Shown one piece after another: positions 17,208 to 25,552 of a stretch of 64,000 bases of DNA. Origin of the DNA: Halothece sp. PCC 7418 (GTDB lineage Bacteria > Cyanobacteriota > Cyanobacteriia > Cyanobacteriales > Rubidibacteraceae). The first letter of the stretch is position 1. Every line of letters starts with the position of its first letter. The stretch is from assembly GCF_000317635.1 (NCBI RefSeq), contig NC_019779.1, positions 1,922,001 through 1,986,000 on the forward strand, read 5' to 3'. The position numbers and the translations under genes are program-made. The notes under the pieces were generated by a model. It worked only from the letters and a program-made list of their open reading frames with translations. It searched no databases and was not told the origin of the DNA.

Positions 17208-17972
17208 CTATGCGGGCAACGTTAAAATTTCTACTCCTTCTCGGGTGACAGCAATGGTATGCTCAAACTGAGCCGATAACTTCCCATCCTTGGTCACGGC
17301 GGTCCACTTATCTTCAAGGACTTGCGCCTCATACGTCCCTTCATTAATCATCGGTTCAATGGTGAAAACCATCCCCGGACGAATCCGTTTTCCTTTTCCT
17401 CGCGTGCCATAATGGGGAATTTGCGGGGCGGTGTGGAACACACGATTAATCCCATGTCCAACAAAGTCACGCACCACAGAAAAGCCTTCCCCTTCTGCAT
17501 ACTCTTGAATCGCAGCGCCAATATCACCAATGCGTCCCCCTGGTTTAACCGCAGCGATTCCCCGCATTAAACATTCTTTGGTGGTTTCCACTAACTTTTT
17601 CGCAGTAGGAGAGGGAGTCCCCACGATAAACATTCTGGAGGTGTCGCCATGATAACCATCCAAAATCGGCGTTACATCAATGTTGATAATATCGCCCTCT
17701 TTCAAGATTTCTTTTGCATTTGGAATCCCATGACAAATCACTTCATTGACACTGGTACAAATTGATTTCGGAAACCCGTGATAGCCTAGAGGCGCACTAG
17801 TTGCACCGTGAGCTTGCGTCCAGCGTTCTGCTTCATCATTGAGTTCTAATGTACTAATTCCAGGCTTGATCATTGTTTCTAAATGATCTAAAAGTGCTGC
17901 TGCTAACCGTCCAGCACTACGCATTTTTTCAATTTCTCGATTCGATAATAAAGTGATTGTTTCGCTTCCCAT
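17208..17972 (-). CDS. map: Methionine aminopeptidase, type I
   Basis: 254 residues. It removes the initiator methionine from nascent proteins. Metal ligands are visible in family order: D in NIDVTPILDGYHGDTSRMF (two aspartates), H in FVGHGINRVFH, E in FTIEPMI and E in QFEHTIAV. The start at MGSETITLLSNREIEKMR fits the family, with IEKMRSAGRLAA forming the first helix. It has no N-terminal SH3/zinc extension. It lies 39 bases downstream of the ABC ATPase gene on the same strand. Confidence 0.95.
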   Translation of the reverse strand: MGSETITLLSNREIEKMRSAGRLAAALLDHLETMIKPGISTLELNDEAERWTQAHGATSAPLGYHGFPKSICTSVNEVICHGIPNAKEILKEGDIINIDVTPILDGYHGDTSRMFIVGTPSPTAKKLVETTKECLMRGIAAVKPGGRIGDIGAAIQEYAEGEGFSVVRDFVGHGINRVFHTAPQIPHYGTRGKGKRIRPGMVFTIEPMINEGTYEAQVLEDKWTAVTKDGKLSAQFEHTIAVTREGVEILTLPA

Positions 17973-18011
17973 GCCTTTGATTTATCCCTAGCAGATTCTA
18001 TCGTATCAAAA

Positions 18012-18665
18012 TTAGCGATTTCCAAGTTGTGGTGACATCTCGACAGAGGAGAGTTCGCCGTTTTGAATGCGCCAGCAGTGATCAGCAACTGACACTAATT
18101 CCTTAGCATCATGAGTGACCACTAATAATGTCCAATGTTCTTTCAATTTTGCCAATAATTTTACTAGCTGACCGCGCATTGACCAATCTAACCCTGCGGT
18201 TGGTTCATCTAGCATGAGAACATTTGGCTGACGGATTAATTGGACGGCTAAGGCTAAACGTCGTTGCTGTCCACCACTCAAAGCATGAGGAGAAGTGTGC
18301 AAGGAAAGGTGATCTAATCCGACTTCTTCTAAAGCCGTTTTCACTTGGGTTAAGCTCAATTCGGGATGACCAAAGCGCAATTCTTCTAAAATTGTTCCCC
18401 CGCAGAAATGACGTTCTGGAAACTGGAACACCAGTCCTACTAATTCTTGCAGATTCTCGGAAACAAGGGGCTGATTTCCCCATAAAATTGTTCCTTTGGT
18501 TTGCTCGGCTAATCCCGATAAGATTTCTAAAAGAGTGCTTTTTCCAGAACCACTCGGACCAATAATTAATCCTAACTCTTGGGTGGGAAGTTGCAAGGTG
18601 ATTCCTCTTAAAATCGGTTCTGGCGTTGCTGGAGGATGATAACTTAAATTTTTGAGATTTAACAT
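18012..18665 (-). CDS. ABC transporter ATP-binding protein (CbiO/ECF-like)
   Basis: 217 residues: a single ATPase domain with Walker A IGPSGSGKSTLL (near 36), Q-loop region LVFQFPERHFCGGTI (near 77), signature LSGGQQRRLALAVQ (near 128), Walker B VLMLDEPTAGLD (near 148) and switch histidine VVTHD. The FPERHF/TILEELRFG context is typical of energy-coupling-factor and cobalt-type ATPases. No permease or substrate-binding gene is adjacent, so the partner must be elsewhere. Substrate unknown. Confidence 0.88.
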   Translation of the reverse strand: MLNLKNLSYHPPATPEPILRGITLQLPTQELGLIIGPSGSGKSTLLEILSGLAEQTKGTILWGNQPLVSENLQELVGLVFQFPERHFCGGTILEELRFGHPELSLTQVKTALEEVGLDHLSLHTSPHALSGGQQRRLALAVQLIRQPNVLMLDEPTAGLDWSMRGQLVKLLAKLKEHWTLLVVTHDAKELVSVADHCWRIQNGELSSVEMSPQLGNR

Positions 18666-18804
18666 GAGGTGAGAAGAAAGGTCTGACAGCGAATCGAACG
18701 AAGCTGTTGTCTGTTGTCACTATAGCAATTTTCCTGCTGTGATTCGTAACCCAACAAAATCCCTACTGCTGTTGGGAATCAGACCCCTCAACTCAGCAGT
18801 TTGA

Positions 18805-19017
18805 TCAAACTGATTCGGCTTGTTTACGACTTGGCTTGTCAATATGTAACTCACCGCCAACAGCCCAATTTTCTCGTTCAAATTCATCAATGTGAATGGT
18901 GACCCATTCGGGTTTTGTGCCTAATTTGGCGACGAGAGTATCCGTGACAGCTTTCGCCAATTCCCGCTTGTCTTCAACGGAATGACCGTTGGCAATTTGA
19001 ATGGTAACAAATGGCAT
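18805..19017 (-). CDS. 4-oxalocrotonate tautomerase family protein
   Basis: 70 residues starting MPFVTIQIANGHS, so that removal of Met exposes the catalytic Pro1. An 8-codon upstream extension in the frame would destroy this and is rejected. Conserved helix: SVEDKRELAKAVTDTL. The family catalyses keto-enol tautomerisations; the substrate is not predictable. It is preceded by an AGGAGGT-like Shine-Dalgarno sequence. It is the last gene before the nitrogen-fixation left arm on the same strand and may not be related to it. Confidence 0.87.
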   Translation of the reverse strand: MPFVTIQIANGHSVEDKRELAKAVTDTLVAKLGTKPEWVTIHIDEFERENWAVGGELHIDKPSRKQAESV

Positions 19018-19086
19018 GGTATGACCTCCTAGATTAGTCAATGTGATGTAGTAGAAAACAGTCGTTTTTTATGAAGACTGTGATCT

Positions 19087-19668
19087 TCAGATGAATTGAG
19101 ACTCCACTGCGCGATCGCGCTGATAATGGTGTGCTAGCAAAGCAGTAAGATTTTTGGGATCAACGTAACTATGAGTCACTTTACCAGGCATTAAAATAAA
19201 ACTTGGTGCTTTCTTGCAATACTTCTGGCAACCTGTGATTTCAATGGCAACTTGGTTTTGCAATCCTAATTTTTCGAGGGCTTCTGCTAAGGCAAAATAG
19301 AGTTGTTTACCTCCTCTTTTCGCACACTTAGAATTATTACAAAGTAAAATCTTATCTTGTTGAGAATGTAATTTTGTTCCAAAAACAATCCGCTGTTGAC
19401 CTGTGTTTAGCTTTTCAATATGATCAGTTTTTAGTTTTAAGCAGCTTCCTTTTCCTAACCCTTTCTGCTCTAAACTCACTAATAAGTGGTCTCCTTCGAC
19501 AAGTTTTTTACTGACGGGTTTTCGTAATTCTTTAGCTAGTTTGATGGCAATAATTCGTTCTCCCACTTGTAACTGCATATATTTGGAATCGTTTTTAGCG
19601 TTGGGGAGAAAGCCGAGAAAATTACCTTCAACTTGGTGAGTCGCTGTTGGTGCTTTTTTGTGTTTCAT
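19087..19668 (-). CDS. Thioredoxin-like [2Fe-2S] ferredoxin domain protein
   Basis: 193 residues. The C-terminal half has the thioredoxin-fold ferredoxin cysteines: LLCNNSKCAKRGGK near 108 and ITGCQKYCKKAPS near 144. The N-terminal half is a cyanobacterial extension with a basic character and no catalytic motif known to me. It probably transfers electrons. It lies 20 bases downstream of cysK on the same strand, so it is likely co-transcribed with the nif left arm; a role in nitrogen fixation is inference. Confidence 0.8.
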   Translation of the reverse strand: MKHKKAPTATHQVEGNFLGFLPNAKNDSKYMQLQVGERIIAIKLAKELRKPVSKKLVEGDHLLVSLEQKGLGKGSCLKLKTDHIEKLNTGQQRIVFGTKLHSQQDKILLCNNSKCAKRGGKQLYFALAEALEKLGLQNQVAIEITGCQKYCKKAPSFILMPGKVTHSYVDPKNLTALLAHHYQRDRAVESQFI

Positions 19669-19688
19669 AAGATTTTTCCTTGGTTTGA

Positions 19689-20651
19689 CTAACTAACAAC
19701 TAAAGTTCTTTCCTCTTCTAAATCTTGAAAGAGAGGGGTACTTAAATATCGTTCGCCAAAACTGGGCTGAATCATGACAATGAGCTTGCCCGCATTTTCT
19801 GGTCTTTTACCTACAGTAATGGCTGCAGCTAAGGCTGCTCCTGTGGAAATGCCAGACAGTAAGCCCTCTTCCCGAGCTAAACGACGACCGTATTGAATCG
19901 CTTCTTCATCAGTGACAGTTATCACTTCATCAATAACATCAACATTCAAGATTTCGGGAACAAATCCTGCCCCAATTCCTTGAATTTTGTGACTTCCAGA
20001 ACTGCCTCCAGAGAGTACAGGGCTACTGCTTGGCTCAACCGCGATCGCGCTGAGTTCTGGTTTACGCTGTTTGAGGGTTTCCGCCACCCCAGTTAAAGTT
20101 CCGCCCGTACCGACACCCGCAATAAAAAGGTCAATTTCGCCGTCGGTATCAGCCCAGATTTCCTCGGCGGTAGTTTGGCGGTGAATTTGGGGGTTAGCCG
20201 AATTTTGGAACTGTTGGGGCATAAAGCTATCAGGGAGGCTGTTTGCCAACTCTTCAGCCCGCGCGATCGCGCCTTTCATTCCAGCATTAGCAGGAGTTAG
20301 CTCTAACTGCGCCCCATAAGCCTTCAACATGGCTCGTCGCTCTTGACTCATGCTTTCGGGCATCGTCAAAATAATGGAGTAACCTTTGGCTGCTGCTGCC
20401 ATCGCCAGGGCAATCCCAGTATTACCAGAGGTGGGTTCAATGATAACTGTTTTTCCAGGGGTCATTAAACCCGCTTCCTCAGCAGCATTAATCATACTGA
20501 TGCCAATGCGATCTTTCACTGAAGCTGCGGGATTCATACTTTCTAGTTTCACCACAATTTGAGCTAAACAGCCTTCACTAAAAGGGATCGAGTTTAAGCG
20601 CACTAAAGGGGTTTTTCCCACTAATTCTGTAATATTATTAGCAATTTTCAT
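19689..20651 (-). CDS. cysK: Cysteine synthase A (O-acetylserine sulfhydrylase)
   Basis: 320 residues from [19 protein letters not shown]; a 7-codon extension upstream is not conserved. The PLP lysine is in [10 protein letters not shown] (near 42), the asparagine loop in [12 protein letters not shown] (near 73) and the phosphate-binding glycines in [10 protein letters not shown]. It makes cysteine from O-acetylserine and sulfide. Its place in the same minus-strand run as cysE/nifP and nifV suggests that it feeds cysteine to nitrogenase Fe-S cluster synthesis. Confidence 0.95.
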   Translation of the reverse strand: MKIANNITELVGKTPLVRLNSIPFSEGCLAQIVVKLESMNPAASVKDRIGISMINAAEEAGLMTPGKTVIIEPTSGNTGIALAMAAAAKGYSIILTMPESMSQERRAMLKAYGAQLELTPANAGMKGAIARAEELANSLPDSFMPQQFQNSANPQIHRQTTAEEIWADTDGEIDLFIAGVGTGGTLTGVAETLKQRKPELSAIAVEPSSSPVLSGGSSGSHKIQGIGAGFVPEILNVDVIDEVITVTDEEAIQYGRRLAREEGLLSGISTGAALAAAITVGKRPENAGKLIVMIQPSFGERYLSTPLFQDLEEERTLVVS

Positions 20652-20678
20652 AAAAGCCCTCCTGAATCTCATTCAAAA

Positions 20679-20948
20679 TTATTCCTTTATAGCAGATGAT
20701 GGGGTTGCAAAATCTGGATAAAACCCTAATTGTTTAGAAAGTTCACGAGCAATAAACATGAGAAATTGAGAGGCTTCTTGATTATCATCATGTGCCATGG
20801 CTGTTGCAACTTGGATTAAAGTTTTGATAAAGTCTTGATCTAGCAAATCGCTCCGAGAATCTAAAACTTCTGGTTCTTTCCCATTGGGACAATGGAGCAA
20901 GCGATCAATTAATTCAAAATATTCTTCTTGTCGTTGATTATTTGCCAT
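20679..20948 (-). CDS. Conserved cyanobacterial small protein of unknown function
   Basis: 89 residues, all predicted helical, beginning MANNQRQEEYFELIDRLL. Features are an acidic central helix (VLDSRSDLLDQDFIKTLIQ) and an AMAHDDNQEASQFLMFIAREL segment resembling an N-terminal domain found in longer cyanobacterial TPR/CHAT-type proteins. No catalytic motif is visible. It has a good Shine-Dalgarno sequence (GAGGAG) and sits 27 bases before cysK in the nif left arm. Function unknown. Confidence 0.7.
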   Translation of the reverse strand: MANNQRQEEYFELIDRLLHCPNGKEPEVLDSRSDLLDQDFIKTLIQVATAMAHDDNQEASQFLMFIARELSKQLGFYPDFATPSSAIKE

Positions 20949-20962
20949 AATTTACTCCTCAA

Positions 20963-21118
20963 TTATTGAGCATAAGTTGCTTCTATTAATGATAATTTTC
21001 CTAAGAAAGATGTCTCTTCAAAAATCTCAGGCGTATAGTAAATTGAACTTAAAACTAAAGTTAGAATTAACGCTAAAATTGTGACACTTCCCTCTTGATA
21101 TGGATCTGGATATTTCAT
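20963..21118 (-). CDS. Small single-pass membrane protein in the nif left arm
   Basis: A 51-residue frame, MKYPDPYQEGSVTILALIL then VLSSIYYTPEIFEETSFL. One hydrophobic segment (about residues 12-28) is followed by a polar tail ending EATYAQ. It is too short for routine gene calling. It lies between fdxB and the 89-residue protein, in the same direction with 14 bases to the next gene. No family is recognised. Position and hydrophobicity support a real gene; product function unknown. Confidence 0.55.
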   Translation of the reverse strand: MKYPDPYQEGSVTILALILTLVLSSIYYTPEIFEETSFLGKLSLIEATYAQ

Positions 21119-21144
21119 ATCTTTGCCTCAATAAAATTTTTAGA

Positions 21145-21184
21145 TTAGATCTCTCTCTGCTATCGCACAGCAAAGGAGATCTAA
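21145..21184 (-). terminator. Stem-loop downstream of fdxB
   Basis: TTAGATCTC...TGCT pairs with AGCA...GAGATCTAA around a 7-base loop, a stem of about 15 pairs with small mismatches. It lies 20 bases after the fdxB stop on the minus strand. There is no clean T-run after it, so it may be a processing or attenuation hairpin separating nifV-nifT-fdxB from the following genes. Confidence 0.5.
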
Positions 21185-21203
21185 TATATTTTTGCACTGG
21201 ACT

Positions 21204-21500
21204 TTATACCGCTAAAGCCTCGTTAGTGTGACATTTTTTCGGGCAAATTCGCGCACAAGCCTCACAACCAATACATTTGGCAGCATTAATAATGGTCATG
21301 ACATAACGTTCAATATCGTCGTCATCATCTTCATCTTCAATCAATTCACCAAATTCGTTCATGGCTTGCATTCCCAAAACATTCTGACCACAGACTTTAT
21401 GACAGCGACCACAGCCAAGACAGGTATCTTTATCAATGGCTGTAATAAATTTAGGTTCCCAAGCAGATCCGTCTTTTGTTAAACCAGTAAGTGTAGGCAT
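21204..21500 (-). CDS. fdxB: Ferredoxin III, nif-specific (2[4Fe-4S])
   Basis: 98 residues from MPTLTGLTKDGSAWEPKFI; the frame extends 17 codons upstream but that part is not conserved. Two cluster motifs are present: CLGCGRCHKVCGQ (near 26) and CIGCEACARICPKKC (near 74). An acidic run of about ten residues lies between them. It is an electron carrier associated with nitrogenase or its cofactor assembly. It lies between nifT and a small membrane protein gene. Confidence 0.93.
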   Translation of the reverse strand: MPTLTGLTKDGSAWEPKFITAIDKDTCLGCGRCHKVCGQNVLGMQAMNEFGELIEDEDDDDDIERYVMTIINAAKCIGCEACARICPKKCHTNEALAV

Positions 21501-21578
21501 GAGTTTTCTCCTTTCGTTAATAAGTGTTAGTGAAGTCTCATTAATCATCAAAATTAAACTTGCATGACTAATGAAGAA

Positions 21579-21779
21579 TTACAGTTTTGTCGCGTTGAAG
21601 GTTTGAGGGAGTTTACTTTGATCAGTTAACCCCTTAAAAGAAAGTTGCCAGCCATTGGCTAAGGTTAAAATTTTGCCCTCAGCCGTGACTGATTGTTCAA
21701 CCACTTCTTCTTCTAAATCCTTCTTGGGGACATAAACTGATAAATGTCCCACTTGATTTTGATGCAACATGACTTTCAT
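21579..21779 (-). CDS. nifT: NifT/FixU family protein
   Basis: 66 residues, starting MKVMLHQNQVGHLSVYVPKK and continuing with DLEEEVV and LTLANGWQLSF, the hallmark of NifT. The precise role in nitrogen fixation is unclear in all organisms studied. It is placed between nifV (44 bases upstream) and fdxB. Length is normal. Confidence 0.93.
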   Translation of the reverse strand: MKVMLHQNQVGHLSVYVPKKDLEEEVVEQSVTAEGKILTLANGWQLSFKGLTDQSKLPQTFNATKL

Positions 21780-21823
21780 GATTTTTCACGGTTGTAATTG
21801 GATAATGGTTAGTCTAAAAACAA

Positions 21824-22957
21824 CTAACTAACGGGGTGAAATTGGGCAGCTAAGGTGAGTAATTCATCAGAGGTTAAATTACGTTTTAACTGCACTGATA
21901 AGTTACGGATTTTTTCCAGCAGCGATCGCGCTTCTTCTGAACTTAAAGTAATGCCTTGTTGTTGTAAGAAGTTCATCACCAAATGTTTACCGGAATGCTT
22001 CCCAATAACGAGATCCCGATCGCGCCCCACTTCTTCTGGGGTGAAAGGTTCGTAAGTCGCTGGATCTTCCAAAACCCCGTGTCCGTGAATCCCCGCTTCA
22101 TGGGCAAAAGCGTTTTTTCCCACGATGGCTTTCCACGGCGGAAGATCCCAGCCTGTGGCTTTGATTACAAATTCCGACAGAGCCTGAAATTTGCAGGTAT
22201 CAATGCCGATTTTGATGCCATAGATGCGCTTGAGTGCCATTACGACTTCTTCTAAAGCTGCATTTCCCGCCCTTTCCCCTAAACCATTAACAGTGGTATT
22301 AACGGAAGTTGCCCCCGCTTGAATCCCTGCTAATGCGTTGGCAGTGGCGCATCCCAAGTCGTTATGGGTGTGCATTTCTACAGGAATCGTTAGTTGCTTC
22401 ACCAGTTGTTGCACTTTACTGTGGGTGGTTAGGGGATCCAAAATCCCCACCGTGTCACAGAAGCGAAAACGGGATGCACCTAAGTTTTGGGCAGTGAGGG
22501 CGACATCATAGAGAAAGTTGGGATCCGCACGGGAGGCATCTTCCCCACCGACAGAAACAAAGAGAGCGCGATCGCGCGCATAGTTAATGGTCTGTTGCAA
22601 GCGATCAAATACCTGTTGTTTATCCCCTTGAAACTTCACCGCGATTTGCAGATCCGAAACAGGAACGGAAATATGCACCCGTTGTAAGCCACAAGCGAGA
22701 GAAGCATCAATATCGGCTTTGACGGCGCGATTCCAACTGGTAAGCTGGGTTTTTAAGCCAAGGTGAGTAATGCTGCGAATGGCTTCGGCTTCGGCACCTC
22801 CCATCGCTGGAATACCCACCTCTAGTTCTTGCACACCGATCGCGCTCATCAATTGAGCAAAAGCAACCTTTTCCGCAACCGTAAACGCCACACCAGCTGC
22901 TTGTTCCCCATCTCTGAGGGTTGTGTCATTAATTTGAATCGATTGAATGTTAGTCAT
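21824..22957 (-). CDS. nifV: Homocitrate synthase
   Basis: 377 residues. It condenses acetyl-CoA and 2-oxoglutarate to homocitrate, the organic ligand of FeMo-co. The motifs are INDTTLRDGEQAAGVAF at the N-terminus (metal aspartate), the EMHTHNDLGCATANAL metal-binding histidines near 196, and NGLGERAGNAALEEV near 224. The ATG and first residues (MTN) lie inside a heptamer repeat: AAAGGACAAAGGACAAATGA supplies both the Shine-Dalgarno-like sequence and the start codon. It leads the nifV-nifT-fdxB run. Confidence 0.96.
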   Translation of the reverse strand: MTNIQSIQINDTTLRDGEQAAGVAFTVAEKVAFAQLMSAIGVQELEVGIPAMGGAEAEAIRSITHLGLKTQLTSWNRAVKADIDASLACGLQRVHISVPVSDLQIAVKFQGDKQQVFDRLQQTINYARDRALFVSVGGEDASRADPNFLYDVALTAQNLGASRFRFCDTVGILDPLTTHSKVQQLVKQLTIPVEMHTHNDLGCATANALAGIQAGATSVNTTVNGLGERAGNAALEEVVMALKRIYGIKIGIDTCKFQALSEFVIKATGWDLPPWKAIVGKNAFAHEAGIHGHGVLEDPATYEPFTPEEVGRDRDLVIGKHSGKHLVMNFLQQQGITLSSEEARSLLEKIRNLSVQLKRNLTSDELLTLAAQFHPVS

Positions 22958-22990
22958 TTGTCCTTTGTCCTTTGTCCTTCGTGATTGGCA
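22955..22990 (-). repeat. AAAGGAC heptamers containing the nifV ribosome-binding site
   Basis: On the minus strand, GAAGGACAAAGGACAAAGGA followed by CAAATGACTAAC runs directly into the coding sequence. The start codon is part of a variant unit (AAATGAC). This is the minus-strand counterpart of the modules before nifS, nifU, nifE and the DUF683 gene. Confidence 0.8.
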
Positions 22991-23016
22991 AGGGTGCTTC
23001 TCCCAATAACAAATAA

Positions 23017-23559
23017 CTACTGACCCACAAATGCGGTTGTTAGACTGTCGTAGGCGAGAAAATGATCTAAATGAAACGCCCGTTCTTCCGTTTTCAGCAG
23101 GATTTCTTCGTATAGATAACGGGTTGCGCGATCGCCGATACTTTCTGCTTGTGCTGCTTGTGAGCGAAGTAAGTCAATAACGCTTTGTTCTGCTGCCAAA
23201 TCATGCTCAATCATCTGGCGACAATTGAAAATCCCATCCTCTTCTGGGGTAAAGCAACAGAGTTCTGCTAACTTCCCAAAACTTGCAGCAGGGGTTCCCC
23301 CTAAGCCATTTAAGCGTTCACCAATCTCATGGGCGTGACCTTGCACCGCCTCGTAACTTTCTTGGAAATAGTCATGAATCGAAACAAATTCTGACCCTTC
23401 AATGACAAAATGATGCTTGAGGTATTGCAAATAAAGACCCTGAAAACTTGCCAAAGCAAGATTTAAACCTTCGCATACTTGAATCGTGATATCTTGATCC
23501 AAACGAACCGGGTTCGCTTTCACGTCTCCGAAAGATTGAATAACCGTTTTTTGTGTCAT
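23017..23559 (-). CDS. Dps family ferritin-like protein
   Basis: 180 residues. The ferroxidase-type helix [10 protein letters not shown]...[20 protein letters not shown] (about 46-82) matches the Dps family, including the conserved histidine and aspartate/glutamate positions; the last helix carries [11 protein letters not shown]. Dps proteins store iron and detoxify peroxide while shielding DNA. Placed between the asr1405-like gene and nifV, it may buffer iron for nitrogenase (inference). It is probably translated together with the upstream gene (gap 12 bases). Confidence 0.87.
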   Translation of the reverse strand: MTQKTVIQSFGDVKANPVRLDQDITIQVCEGLNLALASFQGLYLQYLKHHFVIEGSEFVSIHDYFQESYEAVQGHAHEIGERLNGLGGTPAASFGKLAELCCFTPEEDGIFNCRQMIEHDLAAEQSVIDLLRSQAAQAESIGDRATRYLYEEILLKTEERAFHLDHFLAYDSLTTAFVGQ

Positions 23560-23571
23560 GTGTTTGAACTC

Positions 23572-23841
23572 CTAATAATGAGAGGTAGTGACAATAGAGG
23601 TCGTCCAGCAGCGGTCTAACCAATCCGCTAATTCTGAACGAGAATGGGTAAACTGCTGTACAGTGCTGCGGAGCAGGATTGCAGCGAGACAACCCTTAAT
23701 TTCGACCCAGAGGGTGCCATCTGAGGGACACCAGCAAGGAATACCTAACTCTTGTAAGCGACGATAAACTTGCCAGCGATCGCTGCGATTAATGGTGAAG
23801 ACTAAACTCACCAATGTATCAGGACGAGTGAATGGATTCAT
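23572..23841 (-). CDS. Asr1405/Asl0597 family protein
   Basis: 89 residues. It is recognisable from [17 protein letters not shown] and the C-terminal [13 protein letters not shown]. This small family is conserved in diazotrophic cyanobacteria and named after two Anabaena proteins; its biochemical role is unknown. Its ATG overlaps the cysE stop codon by four bases (ATGA), indicating translational coupling. Confidence 0.87.
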   Translation of the reverse strand: MNPFTRPDTLVSLVFTINRSDRWQVYRRLQELGIPCWCPSDGTLWVEIKGCLAAILLRSTVQQFTHSRSELADWLDRCWTTSIVTTSHY

Positions 23842-24551
23842 GTTTCTGACCTCGAAGATAGATCTTGGATCTGTTGTTCCAACGTCTCAATCCGTTCTAA
23901 AAGAGAGCGAATCGTTATCGCTTCTGGATCAGGAAGTTTGCCATGTTCAAGAGGACAACCATAACCCGTGCGAACAATCCGACCCGGAACCCCAACCACC
24001 GTGCAATCTTCTGGAACATCTCGCAGTACGACCGACCCCGCACCAACGCGAACATGATCGCCAAGATTGATATTCCCTAAAACCTTTGCACCCGCCCCCA
24101 CAACAACATTTTGTCCGAGAGTGGGATGGCGTTTTCCTGTTTGTTTACCCGTACCCCCTAAAGTGACATTTTGGTAAATTAAACAGTAATCTCCGACAAT
24201 TGCCGTTTCACCAATAACAACTCCCATGCCGTGATCAATAAAGACCCCTTGACCAATGGTTGCCCCAGGATGGATGTCAATCCCTGTGAGAAAGCGTCCG
24301 CAGTGGGATAAAAAACGCGGTAGGATAGAAACTCGTTTGCGCCACAGCCAATGGGAGACTCGATGTAAAGCAAGGGCGTGAACACCAGGATAGCAGAGCA
24401 ACACCTCGAACCAATTACTCGCTGCTGGATCGCGATCAAAGATGATCTTGATGTCATCCCAAATTGCGAACTGAGGAGACTCAATGAATCTTTTTTGAAA
24501 GGGGCTTTGGCTCTTTTTTTGTTGTTTCAGAATTGTAAATGAGGGTTGCAT
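23838..24551 (-). CDS. cysE: Serine O-acetyltransferase, nif-associated
   Basis: 237 residues from [11 protein letters not shown]; an 18-codon upstream extension is possible. The left-handed beta-helix hexapeptides are visible ([16 protein letters not shown], then [35 protein letters not shown]). It makes O-acetylserine for cysteine synthase. It is the first gene of the nif left arm, divergent from nifB; in this position the gene is also called nifP in cyanobacteria. Its promoter must lie in the 1-kb spacer. Confidence 0.94.
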   Translation of the reverse strand: MQPSFTILKQQKKSQSPFQKRFIESPQFAIWDDIKIIFDRDPAASNWFEVLLCYPGVHALALHRVSHWLWRKRVSILPRFLSHCGRFLTGIDIHPGATIGQGVFIDHGMGVVIGETAIVGDYCLIYQNVTLGGTGKQTGKRHPTLGQNVVVGAGAKVLGNINLGDHVRVGAGSVVLRDVPEDCTVVGVPGRIVRTGYGCPLEHGKLPDPEAITIRSLLERIETLEQQIQDLSSRSET

Positions 24552-25552
24552 AATTCTTTTAAGTAGATGAGCCGGTTCGGTTTTCCTCTTATAGCAAGCC
24601 CTCATCCCTCACTGATTTGGTTTGCTCAAGGTTAGATTGATTAGATTAATCAAAATGTACTCATGATCATGAAACTAAGCGTGTATCAGACTTTCAAGAA
24701 TTGAAAAACTTGTTTTGGGAAGGGACGCGAGTATTTTTATCTCTACCCACGAGTATTATTTGGTGAAGCAACAAGTATTTGGTACTCAAAAAAAGATGGT
24801 CTCAACAGCAGACCAACTCAACACTCAATCCAATTATTACCCATAAAAATTAGGTACTCACCGCCGAAAAAAACAGTCTCAAGACAGAATGCAAGCAGGA
24901 TCAGTTTTGTAGCGTTTGTTACTCTTGCTCACGATTAATAATGATAGCTAAAACACTCATCCCCAATAAAATGTTAATTTAGATACGGATTGGTAATTAG
25001 TTCATTGTTCGTTGTTCATTGTTCTTTGTTGACTGCTCACTGTCTGCTCGCTAAGACTTAGCAGTTCTCAGATTGGCAATACACACTCTTAATTTTTCTT
25101 CGTCAGTGAGTGTATGTTCCAAAGAACCAATAACTAGGAACCAATAACATCCACCGACTCACTTTCTCTCTCAATCGATTAAGCAAGACGACATTAATTG
25201 AGTACATGAAAAAAAGAGGGGATTTACCTAAGCACAAATACTAAAAAGCCTTGTGCTCACTCCCATTCACAACCAAAACAGTGAATGAGGGGAAATACTA
25301 ACGGTGTCAGAAATAAATACTCACCCCCCTCCTAAAATTTCTCGTCCGATGACCCACTAAAAAAATTTTCGCCTCACCAGCTAAGGGTTTCAAGGACTGA
25401 GTACATCCTAACTATTTTAATAAAACCAACTCAGCGAGGATTTTACCCTCACCCAAATCCCCGTTGCTATAACTGTCATAACTTCATCGAACCGAACTGA
25501 GATTGAGTTATTCAATTTCAGTCTGAGTCCACATCATGCGGAATGCAATGCA
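24552..25552. promoter_or_regulatory. cysE(nifP)-nifB divergent intergenic region with repeated GTACTCA/TGAGTAC motifs
   Basis: About 1 kb without a gene. GTACTCA occurs at 24657, 24782 and 24854, TACTCA at 25318, and TGAGTAC at 25199 and 25398; shorter GAGTA cores are at 24729 and 24751. Two of them head a longer repeated module, GGTACTCA then a run of A's then GTCTCAA then AGAC (24781-24814 and 24853-24897). A heptamer-like array (GTTCATTGTTC...) sits at about 25007-25050. In a non-heterocystous cyanobacterium the activator CnfR acts on the nifP-nifB spacer, so these motifs are candidate CnfR sites (inference). The rest shows nothing I recognise. Confidence 0.6.
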
